NCBI GenBank assembly: GCA_036556145.1
Contig: DATBKB010000013.1
Coordinates: 1-64,000, forward strand
From: JACDAV01 sp036556145
GTDB taxonomy: Bacteria > Chloroflexota > Limnocylindria > Limnocylindrales > CSP1-4
Length of the DNA stretch: 64,000 nucleotides
Direction: 5' to 3'
The position numbers were made by a program, and so were the translations under genes. Below the pieces are notes generated by a model. The model ran no database searches, had not been told where the DNA came from, and worked only from the letters and a program-made list of their open reading frames with translations. Positions 56,216 to 64,000 of the stretch are shown here, one piece after another; position 1 is the stretch's first letter, and the number at the start of each line of letters is the position of its first letter.

Positions 56216-57158
56216 GCCGACGACCGCCGCGCCCGACGTTCGGACCCTCACCGTGCCGGACGGGGCGGGCACGCTGCGGGTGGATCGGTTCGTCGCCGAC
56301 GTGACCGGGCTGTCGCGCAGCTACGTCCAGCGCCTCATCTCCGACGGACGCCTGACCTCCGGTACGGAAGCGCTGAAGTCGAACGCGGTCGTCGGCCCCG
56401 GCACCCGGCTTCGCCTGGAGATCCCGCCCGCTGCGCCTGCGGCGATCGAGCCAGACGCCGGTATACCGCTCGCGGTCGTGTACGAGGACGCCGACCTGCT
56501 CGTCGTCGACAAGCCCGCTGGACTCGTGGTCCATCCCGCGCCGGGGCACGCGGCCGGGACACTCGTGAACGCGCTCCTCGCGCACCGCGACGACTTCGGC
56601 GGGATCGCCGGCGTGCAGCGTCCGGGCATCGTCCACCGCCTCGACCGCGACACGAGCGGCCTGTTGATGGTCGCCAAGAACGACACGGCGCAGGCGGCGC
56701 TCATGGCCCAGCTCAAGGCGCGACGAATCAAGAAGACGTACCTCGCCCTCGTCCACGGGAACGTCGCGGCGGCGGTGGGACGGATCGAGGCGCCGATCGG
56801 GCGCGACCCGCGCCATCGGACGCGGATGGCGGTCGTCCCCGACGGGCGACCGTCGATCACCGGCTATCGCGTCCGCGAACGGCTGCCCGGCTGGACGCTC
56901 CTCGAGGTCGACCTCGTCACGGGGCGAACGCACCAGATCCGGGTTCACCTCGCGGCGATCGGCCATCCGGTCGCGGGCGACCCGGTCTACGGCACCGGCA
57001 CGTCTCGCCGCGGACCGGACGGGCTCGAGCGGTTGTTCCTCCACGCCTGGCGGCTCGAGCTCGCGTCGCCTTCGAGCGGCGACCTCATCCGGGCCCGGGC
57101 CGAGCTGCCGGCCGAGCTCGAGTCGGTGCTCGCGTCGCTGCGGTCGGGCGGGCGATGA
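56208..57158 (+). CDS. rluD: RluA/RluD-family 23S rRNA pseudouridine synthase
   Basis: 316 residues from the GTG overlapping lspA. An N-terminal S4 RNA-binding domain (LRVDRFVADVTGLSRSYVQR) is followed by the synthase domain. The catalytic aspartate is Asp146 in HRLDRDTSGLLMVAK; VDKPAGLVVHP and GRTHQIRVHLAAIGHPVAGD are conserved. The lspA-rluD order is widely conserved in monoderms. Family is certain; the exact target (RluD sites 1911/1915/1917 or others) is inferred. The stop overlaps gmk by 4 bp. Confidence 0.92.
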   Translation: MTEPTTAAPDVRTLTVPDGAGTLRVDRFVADVTGLSRSYVQRLISDGRLTSGTEALKSNAVVGPGTRLRLEIPPAAPAAIEPDAGIPLAVVYEDADLLVVDKPAGLVVHPAPGHAAGTLVNALLAHRDDFGGIAGVQRPGIVHRLDRDTSGLLMVAKNDTAQAALMAQLKARRIKKTYLALVHGNVAAAVGRIEAPIGRDPRHRTRMAVVPDGRPSITGYRVRERLPGWTLLEVDLVTGRTHQIRVHLAAIGHPVAGDPVYGTGTSRRGPDGLERLFLHAWRLELASPSSGDLIRARAELPAELESVLASLRSGGR

Positions 57159-57775
57159 GCGGCGAGACCGACCCGGCGCCCGGCGCGCTCCTCGTCATCA
57201 TCTCGGGGCCGTCCGGGGTGGGGAAGGACACGATCATCGAGGCACTGAAGCGACGGCCCCACGAGCGCGACTACCACTACGTCGTCACGTGCACGACGCG
57301 TGCGCGGCGGCCCGGCGAGATCGACGGGGTGAGCTACCAGTTCCTCAGCCGCGATGAGTTCAAGGGGATGAAGGCTGCCGGCGAGTTCCTCGAGGCGAAT
57401 GAGGTCCACGGCCACTGGTACGGGACGCCGCGCCGGCAGGTCCGCGACGCGCTGGCCTCCGGCCGCGACGTCATCCTGAAGATCGACGTGCAGGGCGCCC
57501 AGGTCGTGAAGGAGACGGTTCCCGAGGCCCTCCTGATCTTCCTCGTGCCGCCCTCGCTCGAGGACCTGTTCCACCGACTCCAGTCGCGGGCGACCGAATC
57601 GGTCGACGAGCTCGAGCTGCGCCAACGGAACGCTGCGCTCGAGCTCGCGCGCCAGGACGATTACGACCACGTCGTCCGCAATGAGACGGGCCAGGTCGAG
57701 CGGACGGCCGAGCGGATCGACGAGATCATCGCCGAGGAGCACCGGCGCCACCCGGATCGGGTCGTGCGGCTGTAG
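57155..57775 (+). CDS. gmk: Guanylate kinase
   Basis: Phosphorylates GMP to GDP with ATP; 206 residues. The P-loop is ISGPSGVGKDTII, and the GMP-binding region has TCTTRARRPGEIDGVSYQFLS with the lid sequence near AAGEFLEANEVHGHWYGTP. ILKIDVQGAQVVKE and IFLVPPSLEDL are also typical. The ATG overlaps the end of the pseudouridine synthase gene. priA follows after 52 bp with its own start signal; rpoZ, often between gmk and priA, is absent here. Confidence 0.96.
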   Translation: MSGETDPAPGALLVIISGPSGVGKDTIIEALKRRPHERDYHYVVTCTTRARRPGEIDGVSYQFLSRDEFKGMKAAGEFLEANEVHGHWYGTPRRQVRDALASGRDVILKIDVQGAQVVKETVPEALLIFLVPPSLEDLFHRLQSRATESVDELELRQRNAALELARQDDYDHVVRNETGQVERTAERIDEIIAEEHRRHPDRVVRL

Positions 57776-57827
57776 TCCTGCCGCTCCAGTCGTGCGGCCG
57801 TAGAGAGGCCGCTGCCAGAATGGCGGT

Positions 57828-60317
57828 GTGGCCACCTCCGGCGCCCCGACGCTCGAGCTCGCAACCGAGGTCGGGGCGCCGCGCCTCGTCGAGGTCGCGA
57901 TCGATGCGGCCGGCGGCGCGAGCAACCGGACGTGGACGTACGCCGTCCCGCAGCGCCTCGCCGATCTCGAGCCGGGCGAGGCGGTGCTCGTCGACTTCGG
58001 GCAGCGGCAGACGCTCGGGATCGTGCTGGGCGAGGCCGCGGGGACGCCGTCCGCCGACGGCACGGTGCCGGTCGATCCCAAGCCGATCGCGGACCGCGTT
58101 CGCGCCGACGGCCCGCTGCTGCCGGCGCTGTCGCTCGCCTTCGCCCGCTGGATCGCGGGCCACTACCTCGCGCCGCCGGCCCTCGTCGTCCGCTCGATGC
58201 TGCCGCCGGGCCTCCTCGAGCGGCTCGAGCTCGTGGCGGAGCTTCGGCCCGCCGACGACCGGCCCGAGCCGGACGACCCGATCGATCGCGACCTCGTCGC
58301 GCAGCTGACCGAGCGGCCGCGGGCGGCACGCAATATCGTCGCGGCCGAGGGACGGGCGGCCTTGCTGCGACGTCTTCGCGGCCTCGAGGGGCGCGGGTAC
58401 CTCGCGCTCGACTGGATGCTCAGCGTCGCCGGCGCGGGGCCCCGCTACGAGCGGTGGATCGCGATCACCGCCGCCGGACGGGACGTCGCGGCCGGAGCGG
58501 CGACAGACGGCGCGCGGCTCGGGCCGCGCCAGGTCGCGGCGCTCGCCGAGCTCGCCGGCGCGAACGCCGGTGGCCTGCTCTCGGCCGACCTGTCGGGACG
58601 CCACGGCTCGGGGGCCGTGGCCGGCCTCGTCCGGCGCGGCCTCGCAAGCGCCGACGTCCGGGAGCGCCCTCGTCGGCCCCTGGCGGCACGACCACCGGGC
58701 CTTCGGGGCAGCCGTCCCGCCGGAGCCGCCCTGACGCGGGAACAGCACGAGGCGGTCGAGCGGGCCGTGGCGGCCATCAAGGCTCGCGACGCGACGCCGT
58801 TGCTCCTCGACGGCGTGACCGGCGCCGGCAAGACCGCGATCTATGTCGAGGCGATCGCCGCGTCGCTCGCGGCCGGTCGGCCAGCCCTCGTCCTCGTCCC
58901 GGAGATCGCGCTCGCTCTGCCGCTCGTCGATCGGCTTCGCGCCGACCTGTCGGCCCGCGTCGCGGTCGTCCACTCGGGGCTCGGCGAGGGCGAGCGCGCC
59001 GACGAGTGGCGCCGGATCCGTGCCGGCGACGTGGACATCGTTGTCGGCACGCGACTCGCCATCGGCTCGCCCCTCGCCGACATCGGGTTGATCGTCGTCG
59101 ACGAGGAGCACGACGCCGGATACAAGAGCGACCGGACGCCGCGGCTCCAGGCCCGTGACGCCGCAGTGCGGCTCGGTGAGCTGGCGGGCGCCGCCGTCGT
59201 CCTCGGCAGCGCAACGCCCGCCGTGGAGACCATCGCCCGTGCCCGTGATGGCCAGTGGCGCCGGGTCGAGCTTCCCGCCCGTCCGACCGGCAGGCCGCCG
59301 CAGATCGACGTCGTCGACCTTCGGCTGGAGCTCGCCGAGGGCAACCGCGGCCTGCTCTCGCGGGCGCTCGCGACCGCGCTGGAGAAGCTGCAAGCGGAGG
59401 ACGGCGAGCAGGCGATCCTCGTCATCAACCGCCGCGGCAGCGCCTCGGTCGTGGTCTGCCGCGACTGCGGCCACGTCCAGGCCTGTCCCGACTGCACCCG
59501 GCCCCTCGTCTACCACCAGGCCGGTATGACGCTGCGCTGCCACCATTGCGGCCGCGCGGTGCCCCTCGCCGACCGCTGCCCCAGCTGCGCGTCGCCGCGG
59601 ATCCGCTACCTCGGCGGCGGCACGGAGCGGGTCGAACGAGAGACGCGCGTCCGGTTCCCCGGGCTCCGAGTCGGACGGCTCGACCGCGACGTCGTCGAGC
59701 GAAAGGGCGCGGCCGCGAAGGTCGTCGATGCGTTCGCGGAGGGGCGGCTCGACGTCCTCGTCGGTACGGGCCTCGTGACGAAGGGCCTCGACATCCCGGG
59801 CGTGACCCTCGTCGGCATCGTGTCGGCGGACGTGGCCCTCAACCTGCCCGACGAACGAGCCGCCGAGCGGACCTACCAGCTCCTCGCCCAGGCAGTCGGA
59901 CGAGCGGGCCGAGGCGACCGACCGGGGCGGGCGATCATCCAGACCTACCAGCCCGATCACCCGGCGATCCAGGCGGTGGCCAACGCCCGGCCCGAGTCGT
60001 TCTACGACGCCGAGCTCGAGCTCCGCCGCCGGTTCGGCTCGCCGCCGTTCGGCCGGCTCGTCAAGCTGACGGTCGCGATGTCCGACGCGGACGACGCGCG
60101 CGCCGAGGCAAACGTGATGGCCGACCGCCTCCGCGCCCGGGCGGTGGAGCGCGGCGGCACCGTGTCGGTCGTCGGACCCGCGCCCGCATACATCGCCCGA
60201 CGTGCCGACCGCTGGCGCTGGAACGTCGTCCTGCGAGGCGACGATCCGTCGGCGCTGCTCGACGGCGGCCTCGAGCCACCGTGGTCGGTCGACGTGGACC
60301 CCGAATCGTTGCTCTGA
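57828..60317 (+). CDS. priA: Primosomal protein N' (PriA replication-restart helicase)
   Basis: 3'-5' superfamily 2 helicase that reloads the replisome at stalled forks, 829 residues. The N-terminal DNA-binding domain begins LVEVAIDAAGGASNRTWTY. Helicase motifs are LLDGVTGAGKTAIYVEAI (I), LIVVDEEHDAGYKSD (II), GSATPAVET (III) and GRAGRGDRPGRAIIQTY (VI). The zinc-binding cysteine cluster is complete: CRDCGHVQACPDC followed by CHHCGRAVPLADRCPSCAS. CAGAAT six bases before the GTG may be a leaderless -10. Part of the common gmk-priA-def-fmt gene order. Confidence 0.95.
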   Translation: MATSGAPTLELATEVGAPRLVEVAIDAAGGASNRTWTYAVPQRLADLEPGEAVLVDFGQRQTLGIVLGEAAGTPSADGTVPVDPKPIADRVRADGPLLPALSLAFARWIAGHYLAPPALVVRSMLPPGLLERLELVAELRPADDRPEPDDPIDRDLVAQLTERPRAARNIVAAEGRAALLRRLRGLEGRGYLALDWMLSVAGAGPRYERWIAITAAGRDVAAGAATDGARLGPRQVAALAELAGANAGGLLSADLSGRHGSGAVAGLVRRGLASADVRERPRRPLAARPPGLRGSRPAGAALTREQHEAVERAVAAIKARDATPLLLDGVTGAGKTAIYVEAIAASLAAGRPALVLVPEIALALPLVDRLRADLSARVAVVHSGLGEGERADEWRRIRAGDVDIVVGTRLAIGSPLADIGLIVVDEEHDAGYKSDRTPRLQARDAAVRLGELAGAAVVLGSATPAVETIARARDGQWRRVELPARPTGRPPQIDVVDLRLELAEGNRGLLSRALATALEKLQAEDGEQAILVINRRGSASVVVCRDCGHVQACPDCTRPLVYHQAGMTLRCHHCGRAVPLADRCPSCASPRIRYLGGGTERVERETRVRFPGLRVGRLDRDVVERKGAAAKVVDAFAEGRLDVLVGTGLVTKGLDIPGVTLVGIVSADVALNLPDERAAERTYQLLAQAVGRAGRGDRPGRAIIQTYQPDHPAIQAVANARPESFYDAELELRRRFGSPPFGRLVKLTVAMSDADDARAEANVMADRLRARAVERGGTVSVVGPAPAYIARRADRWRWNVVLRGDDPSALLDGGLEPPWSVDVDPESLL

Positions 60318-60387
60318 GTCAGTCGCACCGCGCGTCGGCCGCCGGCCCGCCCCGGCGCCCGGCTGTGGCTCGCCCGTGGCGCCGGCT

Positions 60388-60468
60388 TTTCTCGCCCCAC
60401 GAGAAACGCGGCCTGGCAAGGCACGCCGCGACGGGCTCATGTGCCCGGTGTGTCGCCCCACGGCACAC
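60388..60468 (+). other. Two hairpins sharing the same CCCCA loop, in the spacer after priA
   Basis: Hairpin 1 (60388-60406) is TTTCTCG-CCCCA-CGAGAAA, a perfect 7-bp stem. Hairpin 2 (60448-60468) is GTGTGTCG-CCCCA-CGGCACAC, 8 bp with one G-T pair. Both have the identical pentaloop closed by CG pairs, 61 bp apart. They lie in the 245-bp gap before the small gene at 60563; roles as terminators or protein-binding sites are possible. Confidence 0.5.
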
Positions 60469-60562
60469 ACCCTGGTCCGGGACGCAGACCGGACCTTCGG
60501 TTCTCGACGACGAATCGCGAACGGCGCAACAATGGGCGCACACGAGGACACAGGAGGACGCG

Positions 60563-61006
60563 ATGGACGACACGACGCGGTCGACGGGGACGTCGACCGG
60601 AAGCACCACCGGCAGCAGCAGCGATCTCACGACGAGCGACACCACCGGCGATCCCGGCAAGGACCGCGCGAAGGAGTGGGTCGCCCAGCTCCAGGCGATG
60701 ATCGACAACCTGGCGACGCACGCCGCGCCCGTCATGCGCGAGGTCGGCGCCAAGGCCGCGGAGCTCGCGGCGCTCGCCGGCGAGAAGGCCGGACCGATCG
60801 CCCACAAGGCGGCCGAGGTCACCGAGGCCGCCGGCCAGAGAGTCGCCGAGCGCGGGCGCGTCGTCGCCGCCGAGCTTCGCCGCGACGCCGCCGAGAAGTC
60901 GGCCGGCGCGACGGATGGCGATTCAGCCGCCGGCTCGAGCGCGACCCGAACCGCGGTCGCGACGCCGCCGTCGAGCACGACGCGCAGCGACATCGCCGGG
61001 GAGTAA
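60563..61006 (+). CDS. Small Ala-rich helical protein of unknown function
   Basis: 147 residues, ATG preceded by the strong Shine-Dalgarno CAGGAGG. The first 35 residues are Thr/Ser/Gly-rich (SGTSTGSTTG-like composition). The centre (residues about 36-115) is a long predicted amphipathic helix with repeated Ala/Glu/Lys pattern, for example AKEWVAQLQAMIDNLATHA, VGAKAAELAALAGEKAG and AAEVTEAAGQRVAERGR, similar in style to apolipoprotein- or LEA-like proteins. The tail is Ser/Thr/Ala-rich. No membrane span or signal peptide. Stress-protective or envelope-associated roles are guesses. Confidence 0.72.
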   Translation: MDDTTRSTGTSTGSTTGSSSDLTTSDTTGDPGKDRAKEWVAQLQAMIDNLATHAAPVMREVGAKAAELAALAGEKAGPIAHKAAEVTEAAGQRVAERGRVVAAELRRDAAEKSAGATDGDSAAGSSATRTAVATPPSSTTRSDIAGE

Positions 61007-61031
61007 CGCCGGTCCGACCGGGCCCGCTGGC

Positions 61032-61037
61032 TATACT
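61032..61037 (+). promoter_or_regulatory. -10 element of a leaderless promoter for def
   Basis: A near-consensus TATACT ends exactly six bases before the def GTG, and there is no Shine-Dalgarno sequence. This is the strongest individual example of the leaderless pattern in the window. Confidence 0.65.
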
Positions 61038-61043
61038 CGGCCG

Positions 61044-61562
61044 GTGAGCATCCGACCCATCGTCAAGCTCGGCGACCCGCGCCTCCGCCTGCGCGGCGAG
61101 CCGGTGTCGAGCTTCAACAAGACGCTCCACGAGCTGCTCGACGACCTCGCGCACACGATGCGCGACGCGCCGGGCGTCGGCCTCGCCGCACCGCAGCTCG
61201 GCGAGCCGTTGCAGGCCTGCGTCATCGAGGTCGAAGGCCAGCTCCATGAGCTGGTCAACCCGCGAATCGTCCGCTCGACGGGCGAGGACCGCGACCTCGA
61301 GGGCTGCCTCTCGATCCCCGGGTTCGTCGCGTACGTGACGCGCAAGGAGCGCGTCTGGGTCGTCGCCCAGAACCGGCTCGGGCGGAAGATCAAGGTCGCG
61401 GGCTCGGGGCTGCTCGGCCGCGCGCTGCAGCACGAGCTCGACCATCTCAACGGTGTCCTCTACATCGACTACCTCGACTCGATGGACGAGCTGATCCCGG
61501 TCAACCAGGCCGAGGCCGACTCGCCCGAGGAGGCACGGGAGGCGGCGTCGGCGCTCGCGTGA
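61044..61562 (+). CDS. def: Peptide deformylase
   Basis: Iron/zinc hydrolase that removes the formyl group from nascent proteins. 172 residues from the GTG at 61044. The three family motifs are intact: GVGLAAPQLG (45-53), EGCLSIPG with metal ligand Cys88, and QHELDHLNG with His130, Glu131 and His134. Its last codons overlap the fmt GTG, pairing the enzyme that removes the formyl group with the one that adds it. Leaderless expression is indicated by TATACT six bases upstream. Confidence 0.97.
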   Translation: MSIRPIVKLGDPRLRLRGEPVSSFNKTLHELLDDLAHTMRDAPGVGLAAPQLGEPLQACVIEVEGQLHELVNPRIVRSTGEDRDLEGCLSIPGFVAYVTRKERVWVVAQNRLGRKIKVAGSGLLGRALQHELDHLNGVLYIDYLDSMDELIPVNQAEADSPEEAREAASALA

Positions 61563-62482
61563 CGCCGGCGCGGGTCGCCTTCGTCGGCAGCGGGCCGTTC
61601 GGAGTCGAGACCCTGCGCCGGCTGACGGCCTCGCCGTCGGTCGAACTGGTCGGCATCGTCACGGCCCCGCCGCGGCCGGCCGGTCGGTCGCGAGAGCCGA
61701 AGCCGACACCGATCGCGATCGCGGCACGCGCCATGTGGATCCCGATCCTGACGCCGGATCGGCTCCGGGCACCGGAGTCGGTCGCGGAGGTGCTCGCGCT
61801 GCGCCCGGACCTGCTCGTGCTGGCCGACTACGGGCAGATCGTGCCCCCGGCCCTCCTCGACCTGCCCCACGGCGCCCTCAACCTCCACCCATCGCTGCTG
61901 CCGCGGCATCGCGGGGCGAGCCCGATCCAGGCGGCGATCCTCGCCGGCGACCGCGAGACAGGGGTCACGCTCATGCGGATGGACGCGGGCCTCGACACCG
62001 GGCCGATCGTCGCGGTGGAGCGGGTCACCCTCGACGGCACGGAGACGGCACCGGAGCTCGAGCGACGTCTCGCGATCCTTGGCGCGGACCTCCTCGAGCG
62101 CTCGCTCGAGCCGTGGATCCGCGGCGACCTGCCCGCGACCCCGCAGCCGTCGGAGGGCGCCACCGTCACGACGCCACTGCGGCGAGACCACGGCCGCCTC
62201 GATGCCTCGCGGCCCGCGGCGGAGCTCGAGCGCCAGGTCCGGGCCTACCAGCCGTGGCCGGGCAGCTGGCTCAAGACGAACGTCGGGCGGCTCGTCGTCT
62301 GGAGTGCCGAGGCCGCGCCGGCCGACGGCGGCAAGCCCGGCGAGATCGTCGCCGACGCCGACGGCATCGCGCTCCTGACGGCCGAAGGCCGGCTGCGCCT
62401 GGTCGAGGTGCAGCCGGCCGGTGGCGGCCGGATGAGCGGCGCGGCCTTCCGCCGCGGCCGGCCCGCGATCGTCAGCGCATGA
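61559..62482 (+). CDS. fmt: Methionyl-tRNA formyltransferase
   Basis: Transfers a formyl group from 10-formyltetrahydrofolate to initiator Met-tRNA. 307 residues from the GTG overlapping def. The formyltransferase core has Asn108 and His110 in GALNLHPSLLPRHRGASPIQ and Asp146 in MDAGLDTGPI, the expected catalytic triad. The C-terminal OB-like domain has YQPWPGSWLKTNVGRLVVW. The N-terminus VAFVGSGPFGVETLRRL binds the cofactor. Convergent with the deacetylase gene, overlapping it by 11 bp. Confidence 0.96.
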   Translation: MTPARVAFVGSGPFGVETLRRLTASPSVELVGIVTAPPRPAGRSREPKPTPIAIAARAMWIPILTPDRLRAPESVAEVLALRPDLLVLADYGQIVPPALLDLPHGALNLHPSLLPRHRGASPIQAAILAGDRETGVTLMRMDAGLDTGPIVAVERVTLDGTETAPELERRLAILGADLLERSLEPWIRGDLPATPQPSEGATVTTPLRRDHGRLDASRPAAELERQVRAYQPWPGSWLKTNVGRLVVWSAEAAPADGGKPGEIVADADGIALLTAEGRLRLVEVQPAGGGRMSGAAFRRGRPAIVSA

Positions 62483-63746
62483 CGTCGGAGATCGTCGTCG
62501 GCTGAAGGCCGCGCGCCCGGAGGCGCAGGACCATCGACGGCAGCGCGTCGTAGGTGTTGAACCCGCCGAGGTGCATGAGGACGTCCGACCCGCCAACCGC
62601 GTTGACCGCGACCTTGTCGGCGATCTGTGCCGCGGTCGGACCGCCCTGGGACACCGGCCGCCAGTCGATCGTGTCGACGTCCCACATGAGCGTCTTCGTG
62701 TAGCCGACCGAGGCGACGGCGTCGAGGACGGCCGTGTTGTACGCGCCGTACGGCGGGCGCCAGTACGGAGCCGGCTCCATCCCGGTCGCCGTCCGGATGA
62801 CCGTGGCCGCGGACGTCATCTGGTCGGCGATGAACGACGCGCTCGGCGGGGTCTTCGGGCAGGGCGCCGTCGTCGGCGAGCCGGCGCCGCCGTCCCGCAG
62901 GTTGCAATGGTGGTAGGTGTGGTTGCCGACTTCGAAGAGCTCGGGATGCTGGCCGATGAGCTTGAGGATCACTTGGCCCTCGACCGTGGCGCCCATCGCG
63001 CCGGTCGGGAAGAACGTCGTGCAGACGCGATCGAGGATGAGGCGGTTGACGATGTCCTTGCCCGGCGTCAGCCGGCCGCCCATGTCGAACGTGAGCGCGA
63101 TCTGCCCGGCGCCGTTGGGCAGCGCTCGGAGGACCTGCCGCGTGCCGGCCGCGACGTGGCCGGGTGACTTGCACGTCAGCGGCTGGGCGCGGAGCACGTT
63201 CGGCGACGCGAGCGGAACCCAGTAGCCCGCCCACACGCCGTTGACGACCTCGCCGAACGGCCGGCCGTGGATGACCGCGCGACGCGCGATCGAGGCGCCG
63301 GAGTCGGTGCCGAGGGTCCCGCGCTTCGTCGACGCGATCGCCCAGGCGGTGTCGAACTTGTAGCCGAGGTAGGTGCCGGCAGGGAAGGCGATCCGGACCG
63401 CCGGGTTGTAGCTCGCGTTGACGACCAGCCCGGGGACGTAGGCGATCATCGACTCCTTGATCCACCAGCCGCTGAACGTGCCGCTGGCGATCCGGAGGTG
63501 ATGGCCGCGGCCCGTGATGTAGGCGCGAGCGTCCGCGGTGACGTTGGCCGGCGCGGCGAGCGTGACCTTCTTCGACTGGAGGATCGCGCCGATCGGGGAG
63601 AACTTGTAGCCGCTTTGGGGGCCGGCCTCGAGGCGAACGGCGAGGGCCGCCGATGCCGGGGCGATCGCGGCCGGGACGAGGCCGCCGATGAGCAGCGCCG
63701 AGGTGAGGAGCAACGGGAGCCGGAGCCTGGAGGTTCGCTGGATCAT
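62472..63746 (-). CDS. Secreted NodB-type polysaccharide deacetylase
   Basis: 424 residues from the ATG at 63746, which begins a Sec signal peptide (RLRLPLLLTSALLIGGLVPAAIAPASA). Residues about 45-185 contain two related units of about 85 residues, each with GYKF near its start and a SGWWI or AGYWV motif near its end, probably a wall- or glycan-binding module. The C-terminal NodB domain has LTFDMGG (Asp221; the usual second Asp is Met), the metal motif HTYHH (His276, His280), RPPYGAYN and a C-terminal VLMHLGG. It likely deacetylates peptidoglycan or an exopolysaccharide. An upstream ATG at 63791 is less likely. Confidence 0.9.
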   Translation of the reverse strand: MIQRTSRLRLPLLLTSALLIGGLVPAAIAPASAALAVRLEAGPQSGYKFSPIGAILQSKKVTLAAPANVTADARAYITGRGHHLRIASGTFSGWWIKESMIAYVPGLVVNASYNPAVRIAFPAGTYLGYKFDTAWAIASTKRGTLGTDSGASIARRAVIHGRPFGEVVNGVWAGYWVPLASPNVLRAQPLTCKSPGHVAAGTRQVLRALPNGAGQIALTFDMGGRLTPGKDIVNRLILDRVCTTFFPTGAMGATVEGQVILKLIGQHPELFEVGNHTYHHCNLRDGGAGSPTTAPCPKTPPSASFIADQMTSAATVIRTATGMEPAPYWRPPYGAYNTAVLDAVASVGYTKTLMWDVDTIDWRPVSQGGPTAAQIADKVAVNAVGGSDVLMHLGGFNTYDALPSMVLRLRARGLQPTTISDVMR

Positions 63747-63748
63747 TC

Positions 63749-63770
63749 GGGTCACCGCCTTTCGGTGCCC
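63749..63770 (-). promoter_or_regulatory. Hairpin immediately before the deacetylase start
   Basis: In mRNA sense GGGCACCG-AAAGG-CGGTGACCC forms an 8-bp stem (with one unpaired base) ending two bases before the ATG. The loop holds AAAGG, the only Shine-Dalgarno-like sequence. It could modulate translation; no known riboswitch class is recognised. Confidence 0.4.
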
Positions 63771-63865
63771 ATCCAAGCCGCGCCACATCACGATCCGGTT
63801 ACGGCCACGTCACGGTCGGGTCGCCGATCGGGCAGGCCCGGACCGCGTGCGAGAATGCCGGTTCG

Positions 63866-64000
63866 ATGAACGCCCGCCCGCTCGCCCTCCGCGACCGCCG
63901 GCCGGGGCTCTCCGGCGTCGCGCCGGAGGCCCTCGAGGCCTGGTTCCGCGAGCGCGGCGAGCCGGCGTTTCGAGCCCGACAGGTGGCGGACGCACTCTGG
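63866..64000 (+). CDS. rlmN: 23S rRNA (adenine2503-C2)-methyltransferase RlmN, start only
   Basis: The first 45 codons of a gene that runs off the window. The segment GEPAFRARQVADALW matches the conserved N-terminal helix-turn region of RlmN radical-SAM methyltransferases (typically GxPxFRAxQVxxWL/I). The radical-SAM CxxxCxxC motif is not in the window. Position after def-fmt agrees with the common priA-def-fmt-rlmN order. GAGAAT nine bases before the ATG may be its -10. Confidence 0.78.
   Translation, partial: MNARPLALRDRRPGLSGVAPEALEAWFRERGEPAFRARQVADALW

Overview
The window is contiguous, very GC-rich bacterial chromosome, densely coded, with many GTG starts and 4-bp start/stop overlaps. 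WhiA, YvcK, RapZ, a LytR-CpsA-Psr protein, TatA/TatC, Gram-positive-type SOS and Shine-Dalgarno signals, no outer-membrane genes and the gene order point to a monoderm high-GC lineage. Chloroflexota (a Limnocylindria-like group) is my best guess; this is inference, since no 16S or other decisive marker is present.

Layout. 0-8.4 kb: end of uvrB, a PlsC-type acyltransferase, pyruvate kinase overlapping a HicB-like/DinB/GNAT fusion, then uvrA behind a perfect GAAC-N4-GTTC SOS box. 8.4-15.5 kb: a LacI regulator with a perfect palindromic operator, a sugar ABC importer and a GH116 beta-glucosidase/glucosylceramidase, forming one catabolic unit. 15.5-20.4 kb: two small unknown proteins, a short UvrD-family helicase (minus strand) and a secreted HYR-repeat protein with a Thr-Pro-Val-Pro linker. 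20.5-37.8 kb: uvrC, secD-secF, recJ, a membrane-anchored TolB-like protein, pyrF, tatA-tatC, rapZ-yvcK-whiA, tpiA-gpmI-secG and a peptide-binding protein. 37.8-40.9 kb: eight tRNA genes around lemA-htpX.

40.9-43.3 kb (minus strand) is the most unusual part: a CpaE/TadZ-like response regulator-ATPase, then a clear cyclic di-GMP-I riboswitch that ends at the Shine-Dalgarno sequence of a 36-residue membrane peptide, then a 57-residue protein made of two repeats, then a small membrane protein.

43.4-50 kb: rpsF-ssb-rpsR with a possible S6:S18 leader hairpin, a TauE/DUF1634 pair, a CaCA exchanger, a branched-chain aminotransferase and a processive glycosyltransferase. 50.3-64 kb: a LytR-CpsA-Psr protein divergent from a divergent-signature isoleucyl-tRNA synthetase with only 42 bp between start codons, then lspA, an RluD-type synthase, gmk, priA, a small Ala-rich protein, def, fmt, a NodB-type polysaccharide deacetylase (minus) and the start of rlmN.

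A recurrent signal is a TAnnnT-like hexamer exactly six bases before the start codon (pyk, uvrC, rapZ, tpiA, def, priA and others), which indicates widespread leaderless transcription alongside SD-led genes inside operons.
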